This document shows positions 37,519-47,000 of a stretch of 64,000 bases of DNA, in pieces. The DNA is from Paractinoplanes lichenicola. GTDB taxonomy: Bacteria; Actinomycetota; Actinomycetes; Mycobacteriales; Micromonosporaceae. The translations under genes and the position numbers were made by a program. The notes beneath the pieces were generated by a model, which had not been told where the DNA came from, ran no database searches, and worked only from the letters and a program-made list of their open reading frames with translations. The DNA is taken from NCBI RefSeq assembly GCF_016785085.1, contig NZ_JAENHO010000004.1, forward strand, positions 1 through 64,000, given 5' to 3'. The stretch's first letter is position 1. Each line of letters opens with the position of its first letter.

Positions 37519-38190
37519 TCAGGCGAGCCAGCCCGGGCGGATCAGGCCTGCCTCGTACGCGTAGACGACCAGCTGCGCCCTGTCCCGGACCCCCAGCTTG
37601 ATCATCGTGCGGCTGACGTGGGTCTTGGCGGTGGCCGGGCTGATCACCAGGCGGGCCGCGATCTCGTCGTTCGACAGGCCCTCGGCCACCAGCACCAGCA
37701 CCTCGCGCTCGCGGTCGGTCAGCTGATCGAGGGTGGCCGGCGGGGTCGCGGACCGGCCCGTGCCGCCGCCCGCGAACTCGCCGATCACGCGCCGGGTGAC
37801 GCTCGGTGACAACAGGCCGTCACCGGCCGCGACCGCCCGCACGCCGCGGATCAGCTCGACCGGCTCGGTGTCCTTGACCAGGAAGCCCGAGGCACCCGTA
37901 CGCAGGGCCTCGAACACGTATTCGTCGAGCTCGAACGTCGTCAGGATGACCACGCGGGTCTCGGTCAGGGCGGGGTCGGCGGCGATCCGGCGGGTGGCCT
38001 CGAGGCCGTCGACGCCGGGCATGCGGATGTCCATCAGCACGACGTCGGGCCGGGTCTGCTGCGCCTTGGTCACCGCCTCCAGCCCGTCGGCCGCCTCGGC
38101 CACGACCTCGATGTCGGGCTCGGCGTTGAGCAGGGCGCGGAAACCGGCCCGTACGAGCAATTGGTCGTCCGCCAGCAGCACCGAGATCAT
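37519..38190 (-). CDS. NarL/FixJ family response regulator
   Basis: 223 residues. Receiver domain 1-~120: VLLADDQLLVRAGF (acidic pocket), VVLMDIRMPGVDG with phospho-acceptor Asp near residue 54, conserved Thr in VVILTTFE and Lys in FLVKDTEP. LuxR-type helix-turn-helix near the C-terminus: LTDREREVLVLVAEGLSNDE then IAARLVISPATAKTHVSR. The ATG overlaps the stop of its histidine kinase (ATGA), so the pair is translationally coupled. Confidence 0.95.
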   Translation of the reverse strand: MISVLLADDQLLVRAGFRALLNAEPDIEVVAEAADGLEAVTKAQQTRPDVVLMDIRMPGVDGLEATRRIAADPALTETRVVILTTFELDEYVFEALRTGASGFLVKDTEPVELIRGVRAVAAGDGLLSPSVTRRVIGEFAGGGTGRSATPPATLDQLTDREREVLVLVAEGLSNDEIAARLVISPATAKTHVSRTMIKLGVRDRAQLVVYAYEAGLIRPGWLA

Positions 38191-39410
38191 GCGCCTTCTC
38201 CCGTGGGTAGTAGGACCGACACCAGGAAACCGCCGTCGACCGGGCCCGCCTCGAGCGTGCCGCCCAGGCTCTGCGCGCGCGCCCGCATGCCGGCGATGCC
38301 CGTGCCCGCGGGGCCGCCCTCGCGCACCGGCGCCACCTCCACAAAAGTATTGCGGACGGCCAGGTGCAGCGCGGTCGGCAGGTAGTCGACGCAGACCGAG
38401 GCCGTCGCGCCCGCCCCCGCGTGCCGGCGCACGTTGGTCAAAGCCTCCTGCACGATCCGGTACGCGGCCCGGTCGACCTCGGCCGGCAGCGTGCGCACCT
38501 CGCCGGTCGTCTTCGTCTCGACCGGCAGCCCGGCGTCGGCGGTCAGGTCGTCGAGCCGGCTCAGGCCCAGCGCGGGCTGCCGGGGCGCCGCCTCGTCCTC
38601 GGTGCGCAGCGCGCCCAGCACCGAACGCACCTCGCGCAGCGCCTCCGAGCTGGCCGTCTTGATCGCCGAGAGCGCCTCGCGGGCCTGCTCGGGGCGGCTG
38701 TCCATCAGGTGCAGGCCCACGCCGGCCTGCACGTTGATCAGCGACAGGTGATGGCCGATCACGTCGTGCAGCTCGCGGGCGATGCGCAGCCGCTCCTCGG
38801 ACGCCTGCCGCTTCTGCTGCTCCTCCTCGGCCCGCTCGCGCTCGGCCCGCACCTTCACCAGCTGGGCCATCTGCTCGCCCTTGATCTTGGCGATCCCGCC
38901 CATGAAGATGGCCCCGGCCAGCGCGATGCCGACCAGCAGGGTCTCGCGCAGCCCGGGGAGCACGCGCTCGTCCAGCTCGGCGCGAAAACCCCAGAAGAGC
39001 ACAAGATAGACCCCGTACGCCGTGAGGGCGGCGACGATCGACGCGGTGCGCCGCCCGCAGGCGGCCAGGTGGAACAGCGCGATCATGGGGGCGACGGCCC
39101 AGAACCAGTGCGGCTCGGCCATCGTGGCGAACGTCAGCGAGGCGGCCGTCGTGATCGCGAACGCGACGACCGGGTAGCGCCGCCGGACCAGCAGCGCGGC
39201 CGGGCCGACGATCAGCAGCGCCCACACCCACGGGCTGAACGCGACGAACACGCGGCCCTCGCCGGCCAGGTTCTTGGCCCCGATCAGCTGGAACAGGGCG
39301 GCGCCGACGGCTGCGCCCACGCCCGGGTCCCGCCGGCCGCGGAACGTCCCGGGAATCGGGGGGCCACCTCGATTCCCGTGCGCCCAGGGCGGCGACGGGG
39401 GCCGGTGCAT
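38187..39410 (-). CDS. DesK/NarX-type sensor histidine kinase
   Basis: 407 residues. Four to six membrane segments (residues ~35-165) precede a coiled coil (VKVRAERERAEEEQQKRQAS) and a HisKA_3 dimerisation domain with RELHDVIGHHLSLI (phospho-His near residue 214). The ATPase domain has the N-box YRIVQEALTNVRRHA and G-box GGPAGTGIAGMRARA. I chose ATG 39410 with GGGTGAG just upstream; an in-frame GTG lies at 39419. Partner of the response regulator at 37519. Two 12-bp direct repeats lie about 90-130 bp upstream. Confidence 0.92.
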   Translation of the reverse strand: MHRPPSPPWAHGNRGGPPIPGTFRGRRDPGVGAAVGAALFQLIGAKNLAGEGRVFVAFSPWVWALLIVGPAALLVRRRYPVVAFAITTAASLTFATMAEPHWFWAVAPMIALFHLAACGRRTASIVAALTAYGVYLVLFWGFRAELDERVLPGLRETLLVGIALAGAIFMGGIAKIKGEQMAQLVKVRAERERAEEEQQKRQASEERLRIARELHDVIGHHLSLINVQAGVGLHLMDSRPEQAREALSAIKTASSEALREVRSVLGALRTEDEAAPRQPALGLSRLDDLTADAGLPVETKTTGEVRTLPAEVDRAAYRIVQEALTNVRRHAGAGATASVCVDYLPTALHLAVRNTFVEVAPVREGGPAGTGIAGMRARAQSLGGTLEAGPVDGGFLVSVLLPTGEGA

Positions 39411-39498
39411 GTGTCTCACCCTGCCGAAGCTACGGCACCCGCTCCCACCCGGGCATCGGTGCGCGGGACCGGACGCGGGTACTCCCACGGGCGTACAC

Positions 39499-39540
39499 GG
39501 GAATGCGGTTGTGCTCCTCACGGCGTACGGGAAAGCGGTT
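39499..39540. promoter_or_regulatory. Direct-repeat pair between kinase and DUF1707 gene
   Basis: GGGAATGCGGTT (39499-39510) and GGGAAAGCGGTT (39529-39540) are 30 bp apart, about three helical turns, each preceded by GCGTAC. They sit between the divergent histidine-kinase and DUF1707 genes and may be binding sites for the response regulator. Confidence 0.5.
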
Positions 39541-39639
39541 TTGCCCTCCCGAAGGCCTCCCGGAAGATGCTCCGCCGGGGCGACGCCCGCAAGCGCCGAA
39601 AAGCCGACGCTTGTTCCACGACGCCCCGAGGAGGACACG

Positions 39640-40146
39640 GTGGAACCCAACGAGACCAACTGGTCCCAGACGAGCACCAAGCGGATGCGGACCTCCGACA
39701 AGGAACGCGAGCACGTCGCCGAGATCCTGCGGGCCGCGATGGCCGAGGGCCGCCTCGACCTGGCCGAGGGGGAGGAGCGGCTGGCCAAGGTGTACGCCTC
39801 GAAGTTCCGCGACGAGCTGGCCCCGCTCACCGCCGACCTGCCGTTCGGGGGGCTGCGCGCGCTGGCCGACACGCCCGGCAACCGGGTCGCGACACGCCGG
39901 GCCCTGCGCCGGCACGCGTGGGTGGTGGTCTCGATCGGCATGATCCTGACCGGTCTCTGGATCATCTCGGGGGCGCACTTCTTCTGGCCCGCGATCCCGC
40001 TCATCTTCCTGGTCATCGGGTTCATGAAGCACGCTCGCTACCGCCACTACCGCTACGAGTACAGCCTCGGCCACGGGGTCGCGCCCTGGAACGGCCCCGG
40101 CTGGGACGGCCCGCGTCAGTTCCACAGTGGACACCGCGGTTGTTGA
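39640..40146 (+). CDS. DUF1707 membrane protein
   Basis: 168 residues. DUF1707 domain near residues 16-68: MRTSDKEREHVAEILRAAMA, EGRLDLAEGEERLAKVYASK. A hydrophobic stretch (~90-125, VVVSIGMILTGLWIISGAHF) forms two membrane helices, then a His/Tyr-rich tail. Start GTG at 39640 after GAGGAGGAC. The family is common in actinobacteria near two-component systems, function unknown. It is divergent from the kinase gene. Confidence 0.85.
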   Translation: MEPNETNWSQTSTKRMRTSDKEREHVAEILRAAMAEGRLDLAEGEERLAKVYASKFRDELAPLTADLPFGGLRALADTPGNRVATRRALRRHAWVVVSIGMILTGLWIISGAHFFWPAIPLIFLVIGFMKHARYRHYRYEYSLGHGVAPWNGPGWDGPRQFHSGHRGC

Positions 40147-40203
40147 TCGATCCTCCCCGCTTTGCCAGAGTTGATTGGTTCAAGCGGGGAGGAACAACTT
40201 CAC

Positions 40204-41049
40204 ATGATGGGTCCGTCGCACGCCCTCTCGGGGGCGACCGCCTGGCTGGCCGGCACCTGGGCGCTGGACCACTTCGCCGGGTATGAGCAGTCGCCGCTCG
40301 CGGTGGCCGTGGGCACGCTCGTCTGCGCGGGCGGCGCGCTGCTCCCCGACCTGGACCTGTCCGGCAAGGTCACCCGCAACCAGGGCGGCGCGACAGTCGC
40401 CCGTACGTTCGGGGTCTTCTCGCTCTTCGTGGCCGAGGTCATCGAGAAGGTGTCGCTCGGCATCTACACGGCGACCCGGCTCTCGCGCGACCCGAGACGA
40501 ACCAACGGCCACCGTACGTTCACCCACACCCTGCCCTTCGCCGGGCTGCTCGGCTGGGGCACGACGGCGCTCGCCGGCCACTTCGGCAAATGGGCCGTGG
40601 TCGGGATCGTCTTCTTCACGGCCGGCCTGGCCCTGCGGGGCCTGTTCGACAAGTGGGCCGAACGCGCCGGCTGGTTCATCGTCACCCTCTGCTCGGCCGT
40701 GATCGCCTGGTTCACCGCGGCCAACCTGCCCGGCGACCGCGGCTATCCGATGCTCGGCTTCGCGGTGGCGGTCGGCTGCGTGGTCCACCTGTTCGGCGAC
40801 ATCATCACGTCGGCGGGCGTGCCCATCCTGTGGCCCGTACCGACCGGCCGCCGGCTGTGGCGCATGGTCGGGGTCCCCAACGGCATGGCCATCAAGGTCG
40901 GCGGCAAGGTCGAGACGGTCGTCCTGCGTACGGCCATGGTCGTCATCTCGCTGGTCGCGATCGCCGGCATCTTCGCGCCCGGCCTGCTGCAGCGGTTCGA
41001 GGATTTGATTTCCACAAGCTCAACAGTTGCCATGAAGGAAAATATCTGA
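40204..41049 (+). CDS. YdjM/DUF457-like metal-dependent membrane hydrolase
   Basis: 281 residues. N-terminus MMGPSHALSGATAWLAGTWA and ALLPDLDLSGKVTRN, then HRTFTHTLPFAGLLGWG: the His/Asp pattern of the LexA-controlled YdjM family. Six or seven membrane segments. Biochemical role uncertain; a membrane phospholipase-like hydrolase is a common suggestion. The ribosome binding site GGGGAGG is 12 bases from ATG 40204, longer than usual. Confidence 0.75.
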   Translation: MMGPSHALSGATAWLAGTWALDHFAGYEQSPLAVAVGTLVCAGGALLPDLDLSGKVTRNQGGATVARTFGVFSLFVAEVIEKVSLGIYTATRLSRDPRRTNGHRTFTHTLPFAGLLGWGTTALAGHFGKWAVVGIVFFTAGLALRGLFDKWAERAGWFIVTLCSAVIAWFTAANLPGDRGYPMLGFAVAVGCVVHLFGDIITSAGVPILWPVPTGRRLWRMVGVPNGMAIKVGGKVETVVLRTAMVVISLVAIAGIFAPGLLQRFEDLISTSSTVAMKENI

Positions 41050-41062
41050 CATAGTTTCCGTC

Positions 41063-41491
41063 ATGGAAAACATTGAGCGGGTGCCGGACTCCACCGCGGC
41101 GCGCGAGGCGCTGGCCAGCATCGACGTCGCGCAGCGGGCGGTGCGGGACACGCCGTGGCCCACGTGGCTCTACCCCGTCAACGCCGTCCTGCTGGGCGCG
41201 ATGGCGCTGACGGCCCTGGCCCCCGAGGACAATCGCTTCCCCACCCTGCTGGCCGTCGCGTTCGCCGTCATCGCGGTGAACGCCGTGACCGGATACCGCA
41301 TGGGGACCCCGTGGACGTGGCCCACGAGCCGGGTCTTCCTCGTCTCGGTGATCGGCGCGGGCCTGTGCATGGCCGCCGCGTTCGCCGTCAGCGACCACAC
41401 CGGGCCGGTCATCGCCCTCGCCGTCGCGACCGCAGCCCTCTACCTGGTGGGCAGCGTGGCCCACCGCCGGACGACCGGCCGCCCGCGGTGA
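41063..41491 (+). CDS. Small four-helix membrane protein
   Basis: 142 residues. A cytoplasmic N-terminus (REALASIDVAQRAVRDTPWP) precedes four membrane segments: LYPVNAVLLGAMALTAL, LLAVAFAVIAVNAV, VFLVSVIGAGLCMAAAFAV and VIALAVATAALYLVGSV. Function unknown. It overlaps the winged-helix regulator gene by 4 bases, a pairing often seen for membrane proteins with a dedicated repressor. Confidence 0.8.
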   Translation: MENIERVPDSTAAREALASIDVAQRAVRDTPWPTWLYPVNAVLLGAMALTALAPEDNRFPTLLAVAFAVIAVNAVTGYRMGTPWTWPTSRVFLVSVIGAGLCMAAAFAVSDHTGPVIALAVATAALYLVGSVAHRRTTGRPR

Positions 41492-41799
41492 CGGCGGAGC
41501 TCGACCCGATCATCCACCCGACCCATCGCCTGCGGATCTGCGCGATGCTGGTCGCCGGCACGACGGTGGAGCTGTCGGTCATCAAGGACCACCTCGACCT
41601 GAGCCCGTCCGCATTGAGCAAACAGGTCGCGGCCCTGGTCGACGCGGGCTACGTCAAACAGGAACGGCTGGGCAGCGACACCCGCCGGGTCTGGCTCTCG
41701 ATGACCCGCCAGGGGCTCAAGGCCTACCGGGGGCATGTGGCCGCCCTGCAGGAAATAGTCAACGCGACGACAGTGATCCCAGCCGACCAGCAATCCTGA
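41488..41799 (+). CDS. Winged-helix transcriptional regulator
   Basis: 103 residues, one winged-helix domain (MarR/ArsR-like, HTH_34 type): IIHPTHRLRICAMLVAGTTV, then recognition helix LDLSPSALSKQVAALVDAGY and wing KQERLGSDTRRVWLSMTRQG. No separate ligand domain. GTG at 41488 overlaps the stop of the membrane-protein gene (GTGA), so the two are coupled and likely functionally linked. Confidence 0.85.
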   Translation: MTAELDPIIHPTHRLRICAMLVAGTTVELSVIKDHLDLSPSALSKQVAALVDAGYVKQERLGSDTRRVWLSMTRQGLKAYRGHVAALQEIVNATTVIPADQQS

Positions 41800-41957
41800 C
41801 GGCGTCAGGCTCCGGCCGGCCGCGACGACGCCAACGCGTTCAGCGAGACGCCCTGCTCGGCCGCGCGTACGGCGAGACGTCGATGAACCTCTTCGGGTGG
41901 CGCCGCTGGCCGGGCGGGTCGCCACTAAGATCGACCGCGATCTTGGGGAGGTCCGCG

Positions 41958-43052
41958 GTGAGGCGTGTGATGGTGGCTGTTCTGGCCGCTCTGGTGGGTG
42001 TGACAACCGCCTGTTCGGGTTCCCCGGGTTCGTCAGGGGAGGACGGGGCGGGGACCGCTGAGACGCTCGCGTTGTATTCGAGCGGCGGGGCGGCGGCGCC
42101 GGTGTCGCAGCTCGGGTTGCCGGCGACCGAGCTCAAGGACGCGTTCCTCGTCAGTCCGCATCAAACGATCAAGTTCGCGCGCTGGGTGGCGGCGCCGGAG
42201 CTGACCAGCGACCAGCTCATGGCCGCGGGGCTCGAGATCAAGGACGCTGACGGCTTCCAGGTCGCAGACCAGGCGTTGCGGGCGCCCGAGGGGCACGAGT
42301 TGTTCATCGTGGACGCCGACAACCCCGACGTGATCCCGATGTCGCAGAAGGACGCGTTGAAGAAGGTCAGCTTCGCGCTGGTGGTCGGTGGGAAAAGCCG
42401 GGACCTCGGCAACTCGCTCTCCGCGTACAACCTGCGGGACGCGCTGCTGGCGGTCGTCCCGGCCGGGGCCGAAGTGCGGCTGGACCTGACCGACGAGGGC
42501 CGCACCCAGTCGCTCGACCTGCGCACCGGCAAGCGGGCCGTCGCCGTCGCCGCGTTCTATCCGCTGCGGCAGGCGTCGGCCGGGCCCTCCGAGCGGTGGC
42601 GCTATCGGGGCAGCACCTACACCTCGATCATCGCCAGCCTGAACGCGCGGCTCAGCCCGTGGACCGAGGAGAAGGGCTGGGCCCCGGCCGGTCGGGCCTG
42701 GCTGACCGGCAAGGTCTCGGTCAGTGTGGGCTCGCTCGAGCTGCCACTCACGTCGAAGAGCGTCCGGACCCCCGCCACGATCCAGGTCGACCTCGGCCGC
42801 GACCTGCGCCTGTCCGGCTCAGGCATGCCGGCGCGACTGTGGCCGGCGGGCACCACCGTGTTCGCGGCCGACCCGCTGGCCCCCGGCCTCCCGGAGGAGG
42901 CGACGAGCCGCGCGTTCACCGTCTCCGTGCCGGAGAAGCTGACGAAGTTCACCGCCACGTTCGCCACCAAGGTCGACACGCCCGGCTACGTCCGCGACCC
43001 CGACCAATCCGACAAGTCCCGCGTGGCCACCCTCGAGGCGCCGCCGCGCTGA
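41958..43052 (+). CDS. Putative secreted lipoprotein, function unknown
   Basis: 364 residues. GTG 41958 follows GGGGAGG by 6 bases. Signal VRRVMVAVLAALVGVTTAC with a possible lipid-modified Cys at residue 19 (weak lipobox), then a Ser/Gly linker. The mature part is beta-rich, without membrane segments: DGFQVADQALRAPEGHELFI, DAGLEIK-type segments, SVSVPEKLTKFTATF. No catalytic motif is recognised. It stands alone between the regulator and the kinase operon. Confidence 0.75.
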   Translation: MRRVMVAVLAALVGVTTACSGSPGSSGEDGAGTAETLALYSSGGAAAPVSQLGLPATELKDAFLVSPHQTIKFARWVAAPELTSDQLMAAGLEIKDADGFQVADQALRAPEGHELFIVDADNPDVIPMSQKDALKKVSFALVVGGKSRDLGNSLSAYNLRDALLAVVPAGAEVRLDLTDEGRTQSLDLRTGKRAVAVAAFYPLRQASAGPSERWRYRGSTYTSIIASLNARLSPWTEEKGWAPAGRAWLTGKVSVSVGSLELPLTSKSVRTPATIQVDLGRDLRLSGSGMPARLWPAGTTVFAADPLAPGLPEEATSRAFTVSVPEKLTKFTATFATKVDTPGYVRDPDQSDKSRVATLEAPPR

Positions 43053-43092
43053 GCGCTCGCCGGGGTATCGGGTCGCTCGGTGTAGTGCCACT

Positions 43093-44004
43093 ATGGACAG
43101 AATGTTCGGACGACGGGGGCGTGGCACGCCGAGTTCGTTGGCGACTCTGCGGGAGCCGCGGGCGGAGCAGGAGATTTGGCGGTCCTATCGGTCCGGGGCC
43201 GATGTCTCGGTGCGGCGGCGGCTGGGTGAGTTTCGGGCGTTCTTCCGGGATCACGGGTCCCGGCTCACGAATCTGAGTGATCCCCTGTGCGCGGCGTCCG
43301 TCGGGGCTTCGTTGAGTGCGCCGTTCGTTTCCGTGACCGATTTGATGGGGCTGCCTCGCGAGATCGTGTTGGAGGCGGTGGCCAAGACGGGCACGGCTGA
43401 GGCTCGGGCCGCTCTGCTGGCGCTGGCCGTGGCGACGGACGGGCAGTTGGAGACGCTCGCGCAGCGGGCCGCGGCCACGATGGATGGTGTACCCGAACCG
43501 CCGTGGGCTGCGGCTGCGCGGACACCCCTGAAGCGGGTCTCCACCGAGCGGCTGCGCGACCGTGACGACGATCGGATGGAAGCGCTCATTGTGGCGTTCA
43601 AGCAGGGCCGGTATCACGCGTGTTTCGTGATGCGGTTCCACCCGGTCTCGCTGCTGACGGCCCGGATCCTCTTCCTGCCCGAGGTCAGCCGGGCCGCGGC
43701 GCTCGCCGACTTCACCGCGGGGCGGGGCGCGGCCGAGCCGTACAGGTTCACCCGCAAGTTCAGGGTCACGGAGACGCAGGAGAGCATGGTCGCGCTGGTC
43801 GGTGGTCTGCTGCGGGAGAACGAGCTGAACCTGCGGATGGGGCGCGGCCACCCGCCGTACCCGCCGGATCTGGCCCACCTGTCGCGCGTCGGGGAGGTCG
43901 AGATCGTGCCGGCCGTGCTCGTGCTGCTGCGCAAGTTCGTCCTTTCCGCGTACGGGATAAAGGCTTGGGAAGACGTCGACCACGGCACCCCGGTCTGGGT
44001 CTGA
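43093..44004 (+). CDS. Unknown first gene of the kinase operon
   Basis: 303 residues, not recognised. No signal or membrane segment. The N-terminal half is helical (REPRAEQEIWRSYRSGADVS, EIVLEAVAKTGTAEARAALL); the C-terminal half has RYHACFVMRFHPVSLLTARI, RFTRKFRVTETQESMVALVG and RVGEVEIVPAVLVLLRKFVL. It is separated from the kinase-WD40 gene by 2 bases, so it is co-expressed. No good ribosome binding site precedes ATG 43093; ATG 43102 is an alternative. Possible adaptor or substrate of the kinases, by position only. Confidence 0.75.
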   Translation: MDRMFGRRGRGTPSSLATLREPRAEQEIWRSYRSGADVSVRRRLGEFRAFFRDHGSRLTNLSDPLCAASVGASLSAPFVSVTDLMGLPREIVLEAVAKTGTAEARAALLALAVATDGQLETLAQRAAATMDGVPEPPWAAAARTPLKRVSTERLRDRDDDRMEALIVAFKQGRYHACFVMRFHPVSLLTARILFLPEVSRAAALADFTAGRGAAEPYRFTRKFRVTETQESMVALVGGLLRENELNLRMGRGHPPYPPDLAHLSRVGEVEIVPAVLVLLRKFVLSAYGIKAWEDVDHGTPVWV

Positions 44005-44006
44005 CC

Positions 44007-47000
44007 ATGCCGTGGACGACGGGGGAGGTCGTTCTCGGGCAGTACGAGGTGACCGGCGAGTCGAAGGCCGGCGGCATGGGTGTCGTGAACCGGGTGCGGC
44101 ACCTCGAATGGGAGGTCGATCTGGCGGTCAAGACGCCGCTCGAGCCGGCCTCGTTCGCGCGGTTCGAGGCCGAGGCGGGCACCTGGGTCGGGCTCGGCCT
44201 GCACCCGCACACGGTGAACTGCGTGTACGTCCGCCGGATCGACGGGGTGCCGCGGGTGTTCGCCGAGTGGGTGGACGGCGGCAGCCTGGCCGAGGCGATC
44301 CGCGCCGGGCGGCTCGACGAGGCCGGGAAGGTCGACATCGCGATCCAGACGGCGTGGGGGCTGCAGCACGCGCACGACAACGGGCTCGTGCATCAGGACA
44401 TGAAGCCGGCCAACGTGATGCTGGAGCCGGACGGCACGGCCAAGGTGACCGACTTCGGGCTGGCGGTGGCCGCGAGCGAGGGCACCTTCGGCGGTGGCAC
44501 CCCGGCGTATTTCTCGCCCGAGCAGGCGGCCGCGGCGGCCGGTGATCGCGGCGTCCGGCTGACTCCGGCCACCGACGTCTGGTCGTGGGCGATCACCGTG
44601 GCCGAGATGGTCGCCGGGCGGCGCTTCACCCGATACGGCCAGGCCGCGGCGGAGGCGCTGGAGACTGTAGAGCTCGCGCCCGAAATGCACGCCTTACTGG
44701 CGTCCTGCTTCGCCGAGCGGCCGGACGGCTTCGGCGCCTTGATCGAGCGCCTGAGTTCCCTGTACGAGGCACTGACGGGAACGCGATACCCACGGCCCGC
44801 GCCCCGCCCGGCCCTGCTCCGCTCGGACGGCCTGTCCAACCAGGCGCTGTCCCTGCTCGACCTGGGCCGCGTCGACGAGGCCGAGATGCTGTGGCGCGAG
44901 GCGATCACGGCCGACCCGCACCACCTCCCGTCGGTCTACAACTTCGGCCTGCACCGCTGGCGTGCCGGCACGGTCACCGGCGAGGAGGTCGTCTCGGGGC
45001 TGGAGGCGGCCCGCGCGGCCGGCGGCGATCCCGAGCCCGGCCGGGGCGCCCTGCTGCTGGGCAGCGTCGAGCTGGAACGGCACGAGGACGACCGGGCCGG
45101 CGAGCTGCTGCGCGAGGCGGCCGCGGCCGATCCGGCGTCGGCCGAGGCGGTGGCCGCGCTGCGGGAACGGGCGACCCGGGCCCCGGGAATCAGCGCCGAG
45201 GCGCCGGCCGGGGAGGTGCGCGTGATGGCCACCGGGCCCGGCGGCGAGCATGTGCTGTTCGCGGTGCGCGGCGGTGGCCTGCACCGGTGGACGCCCGCCC
45301 GGGGCGAGCCGCAGCGGCTGGCCGACGGGGCCGCGGTCGAGGCGTTAGCCGTGGACGGGACCGGCTTGCTCGCCGCCGTGCTGCGCGAGGACGGCTCGCT
45401 CACGCTGTGGGACGTAGCCGAGGGGGTGCCGCGCGGCTGGCAGCGGTCCGTGCCCGGCGCGACGTCGGTGGCGCTCAGCGGCGACGGCCGGTTCGTGGCG
45501 GCCGGGCACGGCAGCGGCCGCATCGAGGTCTGGGAGATCGGCGCGCTCGGCGGCCCGGTCGTGCTGACCGGGCACACCGACCGGATCACCTCGCTGGCCC
45601 TGAGCCGCACCGGGCGCCGGGTGCTGTCCGCGTCGTTCGGCGGCAACATCACCCGCGAGGAGGGCGACGGCACTGTCCGGCACTGGGCAGTGGACACCGG
45701 CGAGTGCGTGGCGGTGTGGACCGGTCCGCGGCGCGGCACCCTCGCCTCCGGCGCCCCGTGGGTGCACTTCCGGGGCGACAAGGTCGTGGTGTCGGCCGAC
45801 GCGCGACATGCGGTGGCCGCCTGGGAAAACGGGCCGCTGGTGGTGTGGGACGCCCGCCGGGCCGCCGTGGTCGGCGAGGCGTCGCACCGGCTGCGCTACG
45901 AGATCGTCCTGGCCCTTGCTCCCGGCGCCCGTGGGCTGCTGGCCGGCGGCCCCTCCCGGTCGGCCCGGATCCTCGACCCGCGCGCGGGGCGCAGCGTGCG
46001 GGCCTTCGACGACGGACTGCCGGAGCTCATGCTCGGTGTGGAGGCCGGCGCGGTCAGCCCGGACGGCAGCGTGGTGGCCCTCGGCGGGCCGTACCAGGTC
46101 GTGCTGCGGGCGATGCCGGGCTCCGGATATCGGGCCCCCTGGTGTTATGCCCGGCCCCGGTCCGCGCCCGAGCTGCATCGGGTCCAGGAGTCCTTCGACG
46201 ACTTGATCGCCCGGGCCCGGGCCGGGTTCGACGCGGGCCGGTTCGCCGAGGTCGCGGAGCTGCTGCGCGCGGCCCGCGAGCTGCCCGGATACGACCGGCA
46301 TGCCGAGGTGCTGAACGGGTGGCGGTCACTGCTCCCGCACGGCCGCCGGGCCGGTCTGATCGCCGCCTGGGAGACCTTCAGCGCGGACGGGCGCGACTTC
46401 TTCACCCAGCCCCCGACGGCCGCCCTCCGGCGCGACGGTCTGCTCCTGGCGACCGGGCGGTGGACCGGCCAGGTGGCGTTGCTGGACGTGGCCGAGCACC
46501 GGATCGCCGGCAACTTCGCGCCGGGCGGCAAGGCCCGGGAGATCCGCTGGGCCCGCGGCGGACGGCTGCTCGTGGTGCTCACCTGGGACGGCACGCTGCG
46601 GCTGCTCGACATCTCCGACGGCGGGGTGGAGGAGCTCACCGGCGAGACCGGTGCGATCACCGCCTTCGACCTCGACCGGGCGGGGGAGCGGATCCTGTAC
46701 GGCGAGGAGTCCGGTGTGCTGCGGCTGCGTGGTCTGGAGACCGGCGTCAAGCTGTTCTCGATCCGCGCCTCCGACCACCCGATCACGGCCGTGGCCCTCG
46801 ACCCCGACGACCCGCGCATGGCCTGTCTCGACCAGCGCGGCGAGGTCCGGATGTGGCGGCCGAACACCCGGCGCCCGGACTGGAAGCGGCGGGTGCCGTT
46901 CTGGCGCGAGACCCGGCTGCACTTCTCGCCCGACCGGTCCACCGTGCTCATCGACGAGATGGGGCTGCTGACCGGGGTGGACGCGGCCCGCGGCAAGAAG

